In this document: positions 7,190 to 15,800 of the stretch, piece by piece
Numbering within the stretch: the first letter of the stretch is position 1
Layout of the letters: every line of letters starts with the position of its first letter
Assembly: GCA_963737555.1 (NCBI GenBank)
Contig: CAVTTB010000008.1
Coordinates: 496,001-560,000, forward strand
From: JAHJQQ01 sp963737555
GTDB taxonomy: Bacteria > Pseudomonadota > Gammaproteobacteria > Thiohalobacterales > Thiohalobacteraceae
Reading direction: 5' to 3'
DNA length: 64,000 nt
Made by a program: the position numbers and the translations under genes
The notes under the pieces: model-generated
What the model saw: the letters and a program-made list of their open reading frames with translations, nothing else
The model's database searches: none
Told to the model about the DNA's origin: nothing

Positions 7190-8221
7190 TCACGTCCAGA
7201 TACATCTGTAAATCAAGCCGACGTCGATGCAGTGCATTCGCGCCCTGATTCGCGCAATATTCACTCGACTGTTCAGATGGTTACGATCAAATTTGGCGGG
7301 ACGCAAGCGTGGCGGCGTCGATGTCAAAGATCTCGACTTATTTAGGGATGAATTGGGTTCAAGCAGCAGGCTCATCAGTAGCAGCCCCTGGGCGGTCATG
7401 TGGAAGTCGTCGGTCGGTGGCTTGAGGGTGAACCCCCGAGCGGAAAATCCAAAGCTGGCACCCATTGGCAGTGGAACCAAGGTCTCTGTGCCCGACCAGC
7501 CACCATCCGGGCGTTGCGCGTTTAAGAGTCGCTCGAGCCAGATGGCCTTGATGGCGTCGGCCCGGCCGGACTCGGCAAGCATGAGTACCCGTTGCATGTA
7601 GACATCCACGACGCGCGGATCCCAGGTGAGCTGCCGGACGATACGTTGCTGGAGCGCAGTGATGGCCGTCTGTGTGGCTGCCGCATCACCGCATTGACGG
7701 GTTTGCATGAACCGCAGCCCCATCAGCTGATGGGTCACGCAGGCGGGGCGCCAGGGATATTTATCGCAGTAATCCGCATTCAGCTGGGCTTGGATGATGG
7801 GCAGCTGCGCGAGATCGCTGTCGCAGCTGATCGCATACATGAAATGCAGCTGGTAGTCGCCGTAATGGGCAATATCCTCCGATTTGAACGGCACCCACCG
7901 GCTCGGAAAAAACAGGGGTTCCCAGATATTCCTTCCGCCCTGCAAGTGTTTCTGACGATAGCGTTCGAACAGGGCGGTCAGGGTTGCATCGCCGGTCAGT
8001 GCGGCGCTTTTCTGAACCATCCACCATAAGGCCGGGTTGGACTGATCGAGGAGGGCGGTTTCCCGCTCACTTATCCATGCGACAGCGGCGTTATACGCCG
8101 CTTGAATGCGCGCACGGTCCGGTGTTGGCACCGACTGGTTATTGCGATACGTCAGCGTGGCATAGCTCGCTACCAGTGCAGCGAGTATGAATAACGATAG
8201 TGTTCGCAGCGCTTTTTTCAT
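7190..8221 (-). CDS. Exported or membrane-anchored protein with a toroid-like repeat motif
   Basis: The 343-residue protein begins MKKALRTLSLFILAALVASY, an uncleaved signal anchor or signal peptide, with AAGGAT before the ATG at 8221. The body is helical. NAQRPDGGWSG near residue 238 resembles the QW-type turn of terpene-cyclase or prenyltransferase alpha/alpha toroids, so a similar barrel is possible. The last 45 residues (after SLLLEPNSS) have unlike composition and could reflect a frameshift near the end. It is divergent from gspA. Function is unknown. Confidence 0.65.
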   Translation of the reverse strand: MKKALRTLSLFILAALVASYATLTYRNNQSVPTPDRARIQAAYNAAVAWISERETALLDQSNPALWWMVQKSAALTGDATLTALFERYRQKHLQGGRNIWEPLFFPSRWVPFKSEDIAHYGDYQLHFMYAISCDSDLAQLPIIQAQLNADYCDKYPWRPACVTHQLMGLRFMQTRQCGDAAATQTAITALQQRIVRQLTWDPRVVDVYMQRVLMLAESGRADAIKAIWLERLLNAQRPDGGWSGTETLVPLPMGASFGFSARGFTLKPPTDDFHMTAQGLLLMSLLLEPNSSLNKSRSLTSTPPRLRPAKFDRNHLNSRVNIARIRARMHCIDVGLIYRCIWT

Positions 8222-8343
8222 ATCCTTGCGGTCCCTTTCTCGGTCCATGTGATGGCTGGCGCGGCTTATGTTCGTCTATCTTGGCTTGAATGCCAAGGCG
8301 GCCGTGGCGGCTTGAAGCAGGAACGTTAGGATTTGGCGGCATC

Positions 8344-10104
8344 ATGTATCGCAAGCATTTCGGATTAGACAGCAAGCCATTCACCATTACACCGGATCCG
8401 CGCTTTCTGTTTCTGAGCGACAGGCATCGGGAGGCGCTCGCGCACCTGTTGTTCGGCGTGGGCGAGGCGGGTGGTTTCGTGCAACTCACCGGCGAAGTCG
8501 GGACGGGCAAGACGACCTTGTGCCGTGCCTTGCTGGAGCAGTTGCCGGAGACGGTGGATGTTGCGCTGATCTTGAATCCGAAACTCAATGGACAAGAGCT
8601 TGTCGCCGCGGTGTGCGATGAGCTTAATGTCGACTATCCGCACGAGACCCAGAGCCTCAAGGTACTGGTCGATTGCCTCAATCACCACCTTCTGCAAAGC
8701 CATGCCGCCGGTCGGCGCACCATCCTCATCATCGACGAGGCGCAGAATCTCAGCATCGAGGTGTTGGAACAGATTCGTCTGCTGACCAATCTGGAAACGA
8801 CGCAAGCGAAGCTGCTGCAAATAATCTTAATCGGCCAGCCGGAATTTCAGGAATTGCTGGCGCGTACCGAATTGCGACAACTTGCGCAGCGCATCACCGC
8901 GCGCTATCACCTGGGGGAACTCGATCGGGACGAGACGCAGGCATATATCTCACACCGTCTGCGCGTCAGTGGTGGTCATGCCGATTTCTTCACGACCGGA
9001 GCGATCAATGAGGTGCACAGATTGTCGGGTGGTATTCCGCGATTGATCAATGTTATGTGTGATCGCGCCTTGCTCGGCGCGTATGTGGAAGATAAGCGGC
9101 GTGTCGATCGCAGTATTCTTCGGCGCGCCGCCGCCGAGGTGGCGCCGGAGGTGCAAAGCGCCAGGATTGGCGCGACGTATTGGCCGGGCCTGGTGGCGGT
9201 GCTGGCGGTGCTCGTGGCCGCAGGGCTGTTTTTTGGGCGTGGATTCGAGGGCGTTGCAACATCTAGCTCTGATGGCCCTGAGCCAAGCGTAACGTCCGAT
9301 GCGAACGCCGCGCTTGAAGCTAAGACGGCTGCGCCACCCGTTGTTGTCGCGCCTGAGTCGCTGCCCTCGGAAGCGGCGCCTGTTGTAGGTACCGACACGA
9401 CCACAGCGCCGGCCGCGGAAGCGGTCGTGGCAGGGCCGTCAGAATCGATGCCTGCGGAGGTCGTGCCGGTGGTGGCCGAGTTGGGCGCGCGATTGGCGGT
9501 CGCAGCCGATGAAGGTGCTGGTCTACGCGCCTGGACAGGGCTATTCAGTCTTTGGAGTGCCACGCTATTTCTTGATGATGACTTGCAACCCTGCGCGCAG
9601 GCGATGAAGCAGGGACTCAATTGCCTCGTGCGCAGCGGCAACTGGACGCAACTGCGCAGTTTCGACCGGCCAGCGATGTTACACATGATTGCACCGGATG
9701 GTCGGCGCGTACCGGTACTCCTGCGGGGTCTTCAAGGTGAACAGGCCAGTATCGAACTCGGCGGCGAGGTTCTGCGTGTGCCGTTGACCGACATCGATGC
9801 GCATTGGCACGGTCAGTTCACCTTGCTCTGGCGCGCGCCGATCGGCAATGAGACGTTGCGGCTTGGGTCGCGCGGCGGTGATGTGGTGTGGCTACGCGAC
9901 CTACTTCAGCGGATCGACCCTGAAGGTGCGCCGGCTGCGAGCGTGCCGGAGGTCTTCGATGCCGCTTTGGCCGAACAGGTCAGGCATTTTCAATCGCAGC
10001 ATCTGCTGGAACCGGATGGCGTGGTCGGCGCGCTGACCTTGATTCACTTGAATTCAGCTGATCCGGCCTCGGGTGGGCCGCGACTGACTGTGACCGAAAA
10101 CTGA
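8344..10104 (+). CDS. gspA: General secretion pathway ATPase GspA/ExeA
   Basis: The 586-residue protein starts MYRKHFGLDSKPFTITPDPR, the typical ExeA opening. The AAA ATPase domain has Walker A GEVGTGKTT and Walker B ILIIDEAQ. A membrane segment lies at about 281-298 (GLVAVLAVLVAAGLFFG), followed by an Ala/Pro-rich periplasmic linker and a C-terminal peptidoglycan-binding domain (about 506-575: LRLGSRGGDVVWLRDLL, FQSQHLLEPDGVVG). With GspB it binds murein and helps place the GspD secretin in the outer membrane. gspB starts 8 bases after its stop. The rest of the gsp genes seen here lie 50 kb away at 60.4-64 kb. Confidence 0.92.
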   Translation: MYRKHFGLDSKPFTITPDPRFLFLSDRHREALAHLLFGVGEAGGFVQLTGEVGTGKTTLCRALLEQLPETVDVALILNPKLNGQELVAAVCDELNVDYPHETQSLKVLVDCLNHHLLQSHAAGRRTILIIDEAQNLSIEVLEQIRLLTNLETTQAKLLQIILIGQPEFQELLARTELRQLAQRITARYHLGELDRDETQAYISHRLRVSGGHADFFTTGAINEVHRLSGGIPRLINVMCDRALLGAYVEDKRRVDRSILRRAAAEVAPEVQSARIGATYWPGLVAVLAVLVAAGLFFGRGFEGVATSSSDGPEPSVTSDANAALEAKTAAPPVVVAPESLPSEAAPVVGTDTTTAPAAEAVVAGPSESMPAEVVPVVAELGARLAVAADEGAGLRAWTGLFSLWSATLFLDDDLQPCAQAMKQGLNCLVRSGNWTQLRSFDRPAMLHMIAPDGRRVPVLLRGLQGEQASIELGGEVLRVPLTDIDAHWHGQFTLLWRAPIGNETLRLGSRGGDVVWLRDLLQRIDPEGAPAASVPEVFDAALAEQVRHFQSQHLLEPDGVVGALTLIHLNSADPASGGPRLTVTEN

Positions 10105-10111
10105 GGCGCGC

Positions 10112-10810
10112 ATGTCATACATTCTGGAAGCGCTGAAAAAATCCGATCAAGAACGCCAGATTGGGCATGTGCCGGATATTGCCCAGATGCAAGCGGTGCC
10201 TAAGTCGACGCCCCCGCGTTGGCCGCGCTGGTTGTTGCTTGCATTGCTGTTGAACGCGGTCATCTTGGTTGTGCTGGCCTGGCGTACCTGGGAGGCACGG
10301 ATGGCGAGTGATGTTGTCGAGGCGCCTTCCATAGCGCCGGCGCCCGCCGCGACTGCGCCGGCGGCGCGCGTCGAAGCGCCTGTCGTCACGCCCATCACCT
10401 CTGTCCCACCTGTTCCGGTGTCGTCTCCCGTGGCACCGGAACAGGAGGCTACCTCCATGCCGGAGCCAGTGATACAGACACCGCAGCCGACGGTGATGGA
10501 TGACATCGAGCGGATGCCCGCGCCTGAGCCCGATCCCGCGCCCTCTGTTGCCGAGGTGGCGCCTGCGTCAGTGACCGATACAGCACCGCGCTGGGAAGAT
10601 CTGCCCCTCGAAGAGCGCGCGAATCTTCCGGCGCCGCGCATCGATGTGCATGTGTTCGCTCAAGAGCCTGAACGGCGATTTGTGTTGATCAACCTGCGCA
10701 AGTACCACGCCGGCGACACGCTGGATGATGGTACGACTCTCGATGCCATTCTCAGCGACGGCATTGTATTGTCACACGGGGGGCGCCAATACCGCGTCGA
10801 TCGTCCTTAG
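10112..10810 (+). CDS. gspB: General secretion pathway protein GspB
   Basis: The 232-residue protein starts MSYILEALKKSDQERQIGHV, the conserved cytoplasmic tip of GspB/ExeB. A single membrane segment (about 36-55, LLLALLLNAVILVVLAW) is followed by a Pro/Ala-rich periplasmic spacer and a small C-terminal beta domain (RFVLINLRKYHAGDTLDDG, GIVLSHGGRQYRVDRP) that resembles the homology region of GspC/PulC. It partners GspA in secretin assembly. The pair forms a two-gene operon. Confidence 0.9.
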   Translation: MSYILEALKKSDQERQIGHVPDIAQMQAVPKSTPPRWPRWLLLALLLNAVILVVLAWRTWEARMASDVVEAPSIAPAPAATAPAARVEAPVVTPITSVPPVPVSSPVAPEQEATSMPEPVIQTPQPTVMDDIERMPAPEPDPAPSVAEVAPASVTDTAPRWEDLPLEERANLPAPRIDVHVFAQEPERRFVLINLRKYHAGDTLDDGTTLDAILSDGIVLSHGGRQYRVDRP

Positions 10811-10851
10811 CGTTGGAGTCCGCGTGTAGTGTCGATCGCGCGTTTACAACG

Positions 10852-11343
10852 TCAATTGTCCACGGCTTGTGCGGCGTTGCTGGCCTGTTCGATTTCCTGC
10901 GGCGTGGCCGCGCAGATATCCTGGACTTCGATTTCAAAGATCAACGTTTCGCCGGCCAGCGGGTGATTCGCATCGAGTGTGAGCATATCGTCTTTAATGG
11001 CAGTGATGCGGAACGTCACAGCATTGCCCTGCTCATCCTGGCCGACCAAGCTACCCCCGACGGCAATTTTTTCGCCGGCGGGAATGGCGGATAACGGCGC
11101 CTCATGCAGCAACTCAGTATTGCGTCGACCGAAGCCATCGTCGGGCAATAACCGCGCCCGTATGATATCGCCACTGACATGGTCTTCCAGGGCGGCCTCT
11201 AATTTGGGTAACATGCTGCCGCAGCCGTGCACATACTGGATGGCTTTGCTGGTGGCGGGGCGCACAACAACACCGTTGCCGGTGGTGAGGCTGTATTGCA
11301 GGGTGACTTTCTTGTGTTTGCCGATCCGGTTGGTTGCAGTCAT
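10852..11343 (-). CDS. SlyD-like FKBP-type peptidyl-prolyl isomerase
   Basis: The 163-residue protein has the SlyD layout: a short FKBP domain split by an insert-in-flap chaperone domain, the motif YVHGCGSMLPKLEAAL, and the conserved DANHPLAGETLIFEIEV near the C-terminus. It lacks the His/Cys-rich nickel-binding tail of E. coli SlyD. It is a cytosolic folding helper. It lies convergent with gspB and divergent from the TerB-like gene. Confidence 0.88.
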   Translation of the reverse strand: MTATNRIGKHKKVTLQYSLTTGNGVVVRPATSKAIQYVHGCGSMLPKLEAALEDHVSGDIIRARLLPDDGFGRRNTELLHEAPLSAIPAGEKIAVGGSLVGQDEQGNAVTFRITAIKDDMLTLDANHPLAGETLIFEIEVQDICAATPQEIEQASNAAQAVDN

Positions 11344-11420
11344 GGTATCGATCCGTTACGGGTGTTGGCCTAGTATAACGGCGCAAGCGGCGAGCGGCGT
11401 CGGATTCCAAGAGGCGAGTG

Positions 11421-11984
11421 ATGTTGCGTTCTTTCCGTAAATTTTTTGATGATTTTCTGCTGCCGACCACGGTCGATGTGGCGGAAGACCGTGACCACCG
11501 GCTGCACTTGGCGACCGCTGCGCTGTTGATGGAAATGACCCGCGCTGATTTTGCCGAGCAGCCGTCCGAGCATGATCATGCCTTGAAGCTGCTGGTGCGG
11601 GAGTTCAGGCTTTCGCATCAGGAGGCCGCGAGGCTTGCGGAATTGGGCGGTGAAGAGGCGCGCGCTGCTGTTTCGCTCTACGAGTTCACCGAGACTATCG
11701 ACAAATCGTTAGCCGTCGAAGACAAAATTCGGATCATCGAGATGCTCTGGGAGATTGCCTACGCCGATGGCGATCTCGATAAATACGAAGAGCATCTTAT
11801 GCGCAAGCTGGCCGATCTGCTGCATGTGAGTCATCGCCAACTGATCCAGGCGAAGCATCGGGTTCTTGAAGCGAGCGCGGCGGCTGATCCGGTTATCCCA
11901 GTGCCAGATATTCAGTACCAGTTATCCAGCAATGGGACGGGACGTAAAAAAAGCGGGAAACCCCCTTGGGATTGCCCGCTTTGA
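11421..11984 (+). CDS. TerB-like (tellurite-resistance/DjlA N-domain type) protein
   Basis: The 187-residue helical protein matches the TerB fold: LATAALLMEMTRADF, a repeated acidic helix pair and IEMLWEIAYADGDLDKYEE, where the Asp-rich turn is typical. I prefer the ATG at 11421; a GTG lies one codon earlier, and GAGGCG precedes both. The final residues (GRKKSGKPPWDCPL) are translated from the terminator hairpin of the opposite gene. Function is unknown; the fold occurs in stress and membrane-associated proteins. Confidence 0.75.
   Translation: MLRSFRKFFDDFLLPTTVDVAEDRDHRLHLATAALLMEMTRADFAEQPSEHDHALKLLVREFRLSHQEAARLAELGGEEARAAVSLYEFTETIDKSLAVEDKIRIIEMLWEIAYADGDLDKYEEHLMRKLADLLHVSHRQLIQAKHRVLEASAAADPVIPVPDIQYQLSSNGTGRKKSGKPPWDCPL
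11946..11982 (-). terminator. Rho-independent terminator of the HU-type gene
   Basis: On the minus strand GCGGG (11979-11975) pairs with CCCGC (11957-11953) around an inner stem, flanked by AAA and a run of seven T residues (11952-11946). It serves the HU gene ending at 12026 and overlaps the 3' end of the opposite TerB-like gene. Confidence 0.7.
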
Positions 11985-12025
11985 TTTCTGCGCGCCTCCT
12001 TGCGCCGGGTCGCCGTGAATCGCGG

Positions 12026-12397
12026 TTAGACCATATCCTTGAGCGCCTTCAGCGCAACGATCTTGACCACATTGCGGGCCGGCTTGGCCTTGAATACGGT
12101 TTCTTCGCCAGTGAAGGGGTTGATGCCTTTGCGCGCCTTGGTGGCCGGCTTGCGTACAACTTTGATCTTCATCAGACCGGGGACAGAGAAAAGGCCCGGA
12201 CCATTTTTCTTCAGGTCACGCTTGATCAGCCCACTCAGCGCCTCAAACACGGAACCGACGTCTTTCTTGGTCAGACCGGTTTGGTCGGCGATGTAGCTCA
12301 TGCTCTCAGACTTGGTCGTGGGGGCGTTCGATGCCTTCGATGCCTTGGGGGCGCTCTTTTTGGCGGATTTGCTTGCAGCTTTCTTTTTCGCAGCCAT
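12026..12397 (-). CDS. HU-family DNA-binding protein with Lys/Ala-rich N-terminal tail
   Basis: The 123-residue protein has a basic, low-complexity N-terminal tail of about 30 residues (MAAKKKAASKSAKKSAPKAS) and a complete HU/IHF domain (MSYIADQTGLTKKDVGSVFE, GLFSVPGLMKIKVVRKPATK, INPFTGEETVFKAKPARNVV). HU itself is about 90 residues, so the tail is an addition that resembles histone H1-like tails. It should bind and bend DNA in the nucleoid. The gene has its own terminator. A comparable, much longer tail occurs on the adenylate kinase at 47262. Confidence 0.88.
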   Translation of the reverse strand: MAAKKKAASKSAKKSAPKASKASNAPTTKSESMSYIADQTGLTKKDVGSVFEALSGLIKRDLKKNGPGLFSVPGLMKIKVVRKPATKARKGINPFTGEETVFKAKPARNVVKIVALKALKDMV

Positions 12398-12857
12398 TCA
12401 ATTTGCTCCTCTATGTTTCCAGCAGTTCGATTTCCAACGCTGCATAAGATAGCACAATAAAATTGCAGTGGAAGGCTTTTCGGCCTGAAAAAATAGTATT
12501 TTCCGTGCCTGCGACTGCGTGTGTGAAGCACGTTTAAATGCCGTGGATGTGGGTGTCGAGTGGCGTTGTGTTGCTAATTCACACGGCGCGGAAATTGCTC
12601 GACATCGGTTCTGAATCGGTTTTGGCGAGTGCCACGGTGAGTTCATGGCCTGCCAGAGTCAGCTTGTGAAGCGCGTCGCAGTTTCTGTACGGGTCACAAA
12701 GGTAAGCGAAAGCCAAGCCGAAAAGTTGCGCATACAGGGTCGGTAAGGTTGTCAGCGAGCTTAAGCATCGGCCGCCTGCGGCCGCTAAGGCACGATAGAG
12801 TGTGTGGTCGGGTTTACCTGACTAATGGATTGATTTATTTAGGACTCCTCGCGGCTG
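12398..12857. other. 460-base intergenic region
   Basis: This divergent space separates the HU gene from the 5-kb fusion gene. It has AT-rich stretches near 12440-12500 that probably hold the HU promoter, and a GC hairpin GGCCGC-CTGC-GGCCGC near 12770. I found no clear -35/-10 pair, no open reading frame with coding character and no RNA gene. Confidence 0.4.
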
Positions 12858-15800
12858 ATGGGTATGAGTGCAGCACAAAAAATCGTCGACAAAAAGTCGC
12901 TCCAGCTTCTCGTCCCGTTCAATGCATTGTCGCCGATGCACTTCAACGAGGTGGTGCAGAAGACGGTCGTGGAGGAAGTTCGCTCCGGGCGCCTGGTCTT
13001 CAAAGATGGCGATCGGGACAACCAGTCGGTTTATCTGCTCGAAGGCGAGATCAGTCTGTTGGCAGGCAATGAAATCGTCGGCGCCGTCACGGCCGGCAGC
13101 GATGCCAGCCGCCATCCCATCGCCCAGCAGCAGCCACGCCAGGTGTCCGCCCGTGCCAAGACCAATGTGGTCGTGGCGCGTGTCGATTCCAGTCTGTTAG
13201 ACATCATGCTTACCTGGGACCAGTCCTCCGGGTATGTAGTCTCCGAAATTTCCGACGACGACGATGATGACTGGATGACACGCATCCTCCAGTCGCAGGC
13301 CTTCCTGAAACTGCCCCCGTCCAACATTCAGCGCTTGCTGATGCGGGTTGAGTCGGTCCCGGTGCAGGCCGGCGAGACCATCATCCAACAGGGTGGCGAA
13401 GGCGATTATTTCTACATCATCAAGAACGGACGCTGCATGGTGACCCGGCGTCCCTCGGCCAACGCCAAAGAGGTCAAGTTGGCGGAGTTGGCGGACGGGG
13501 ATGCCTTCGGCGAGGACGCCCTGGTTTCGGACGCCAAGCGCAACGCGACCATCACCATGATGACCGATGGCGTCTTGATGCGCTTGGCCAAAAAGGATTT
13601 TATCGAGCTGCTGAAAGAGCCGCTGCTCAACAAACTCGATTACGTGGGCGCTGCGGCATTAGCGGCTCAGGGTGCCGAGTGGGTGGATGTGCGCCTGCCC
13701 GGTGAATACGAAAATGTTCATATCCACGGCAGCCGCAATATACCGCTGTCAGCCCTGCGCCTTGAGGCCAATGGGCTGAATGGCTCGACCAAATACATCG
13801 TCTGTTGCGATACCGGCCGCCGCAGTGCCAGTGCGGCGTTCGTGTTGAGTCAGCGCGGCTTCGAAGTCTATGTGCTGGATGAAGGCTTCAGCAGTGTACC
13901 TACTGAGGCGCTGGTGGGTACCGCGGCTACGGTTGCATCTGCGGTGACGGAAATTGAAAGTGGCGCCGCGGTTGTCGCCATTAAGCCACAGGCGGTTCAC
14001 GCAGTTGTCACTGAGTTAGCGGATACGGCCGCCTCTAGCGAGGCGCTGGCCGAATTACACAGTGACCTGGAGTCTCTGCAGCGCGAAAAACAGGCGTTGG
14101 AATCCACTCAGACACAGCTGGCCGCGCGGGTAACCGGCTTGCAGGAAGAGCTGGAACGTGTGCGGGAGGCGTCCCGTGAGCAGGTGTTGGAGCTGGAGCA
14201 GAGCCTGGCCGAATCTCGCCAGGAAAGCTCCGCCGTACGTACTGAATTGAAAGGCTTAAAAGACGCGCATAACAGCCAGCGTCAGGCCGATGCCGATGTG
14301 CATAGCCAAGTCGAGGTGCTGGAGGCCGAGCTTGCCGAGCGGCGCGCCCATGAAGCGAGTCTTGAGGCAGAGCTCAACAGCCTGCGTTTGCGCGCAGGCG
14401 AATTGGACGCGGCCTGTGCGGCCGATGCCCAGTGGCGCACCGACGCGCTGGCTGAACAGGCGCAGCTCCAAGCCCGGCTCGATGTGTTGCAACCGCAGGC
14501 AGAGCAGGCCGCGCTCCACCTCGCGCGAATAGAGGAATTGGAAATTGCGTTGCGTGATGCCAGCGATGAAGGCGCGCAGTCTCAGTCGGAACAGACGCAG
14601 CGCGTGCAAGCGCTGGAGTCGGCACTGCAGGCGGCGAACGCGGCGTTGGAGCGGCAGCGTGAGGAAGCCGGGCAACAGCACAGCGCATTACAGGCCGAAC
14701 ATGCCCAGGCACTAGAAAGCTCCCAGGCATTGACGCAGCAGATCCAGGCTCTGCAGGCGCAGCTCGTCGCACTCGAGGAAGCCCGTACGGAGGCGGCAGC
14801 GCGACTTGCCGCGCACGAGCAGCAGCTTGCCGAAGACCGTGAACGCACTAGCGTTGAGCGGCAGGCAGAGCAACAAAATCTTGCAGAACTGCTGGCCCGG
14901 ACCGAGCGTCTTGACCAGGAGCTGGCTCGTGCGACGGCTGCCACAGCCGATGCCCAGTCGCAGCGCGAGGCGGCGCAGCAGCGTATCGATGAATTGACGA
15001 CCGCCGTTGAAGCCGCGCGTGCCGAGCAGGAGCAGGCAACAACGGCCGCCGCGGTCGAGAGCGAACGGCTTCGCAGTGAGTTGGCCACCACACTCGCCGC
15101 GCAGACGCTATTGGCCGCCGAACGCGATGACTTGCACAACGCACAGACCGCCGCGATTCAAGAACAGCAGATGCGGGCAGCCGAGCTGGAACAGGTGCAG
15201 GCGCGTGTCCGCGATCTTGAACAGGATGCCGGCGCGCAAGTCACGCAGCTGGAGGAAAGTCTGGGCAGCCTGCGCCAGCAGATCCAGAACATCGAGGCTG
15301 AGCGGGCGTCCCTGCAGCATGACCAGGCGCAACTTCAACAGGAGCGCGATGATCTGCGTGCCAGCCTGGAACAGGCGCAGGAGCGGGTCCAGGCCTTGGG
15401 CGCTGACTCCGGTGAGCAAATTCAACGTTTCGAAGTTGCGCTGGAAGCGGCGCAGCGCGAATTACAGCAACTGCAGGCCGACCGAATTTCTCTTACCGCC
15501 GCGCAGGACGCTGTGGCGACGGAGCTCGCGGCGGCGCAGGCCCTGCTGGACGAAACGCAGGCGGCACTTGCACTGGCGCAGACTGCGACGTTCACCTTGC
15601 AGTCGGAACGCGATCAGGCGCAGCAGCTGGCGACCGATCTCGAAGCGCGGCTGAACACGGCCGAGCAGACCGGCGCTCAAGCCGAGTCCAGTCTGCACGC
15701 GACGATTGCATCCCTACAGGCCGAGTTGGCGTCCGCCAAGGAAGCTCAGACTGCGCAGCAGGCGCAGGCCGAGCAACGTCTCAGCGAACTTGAACTCAGT

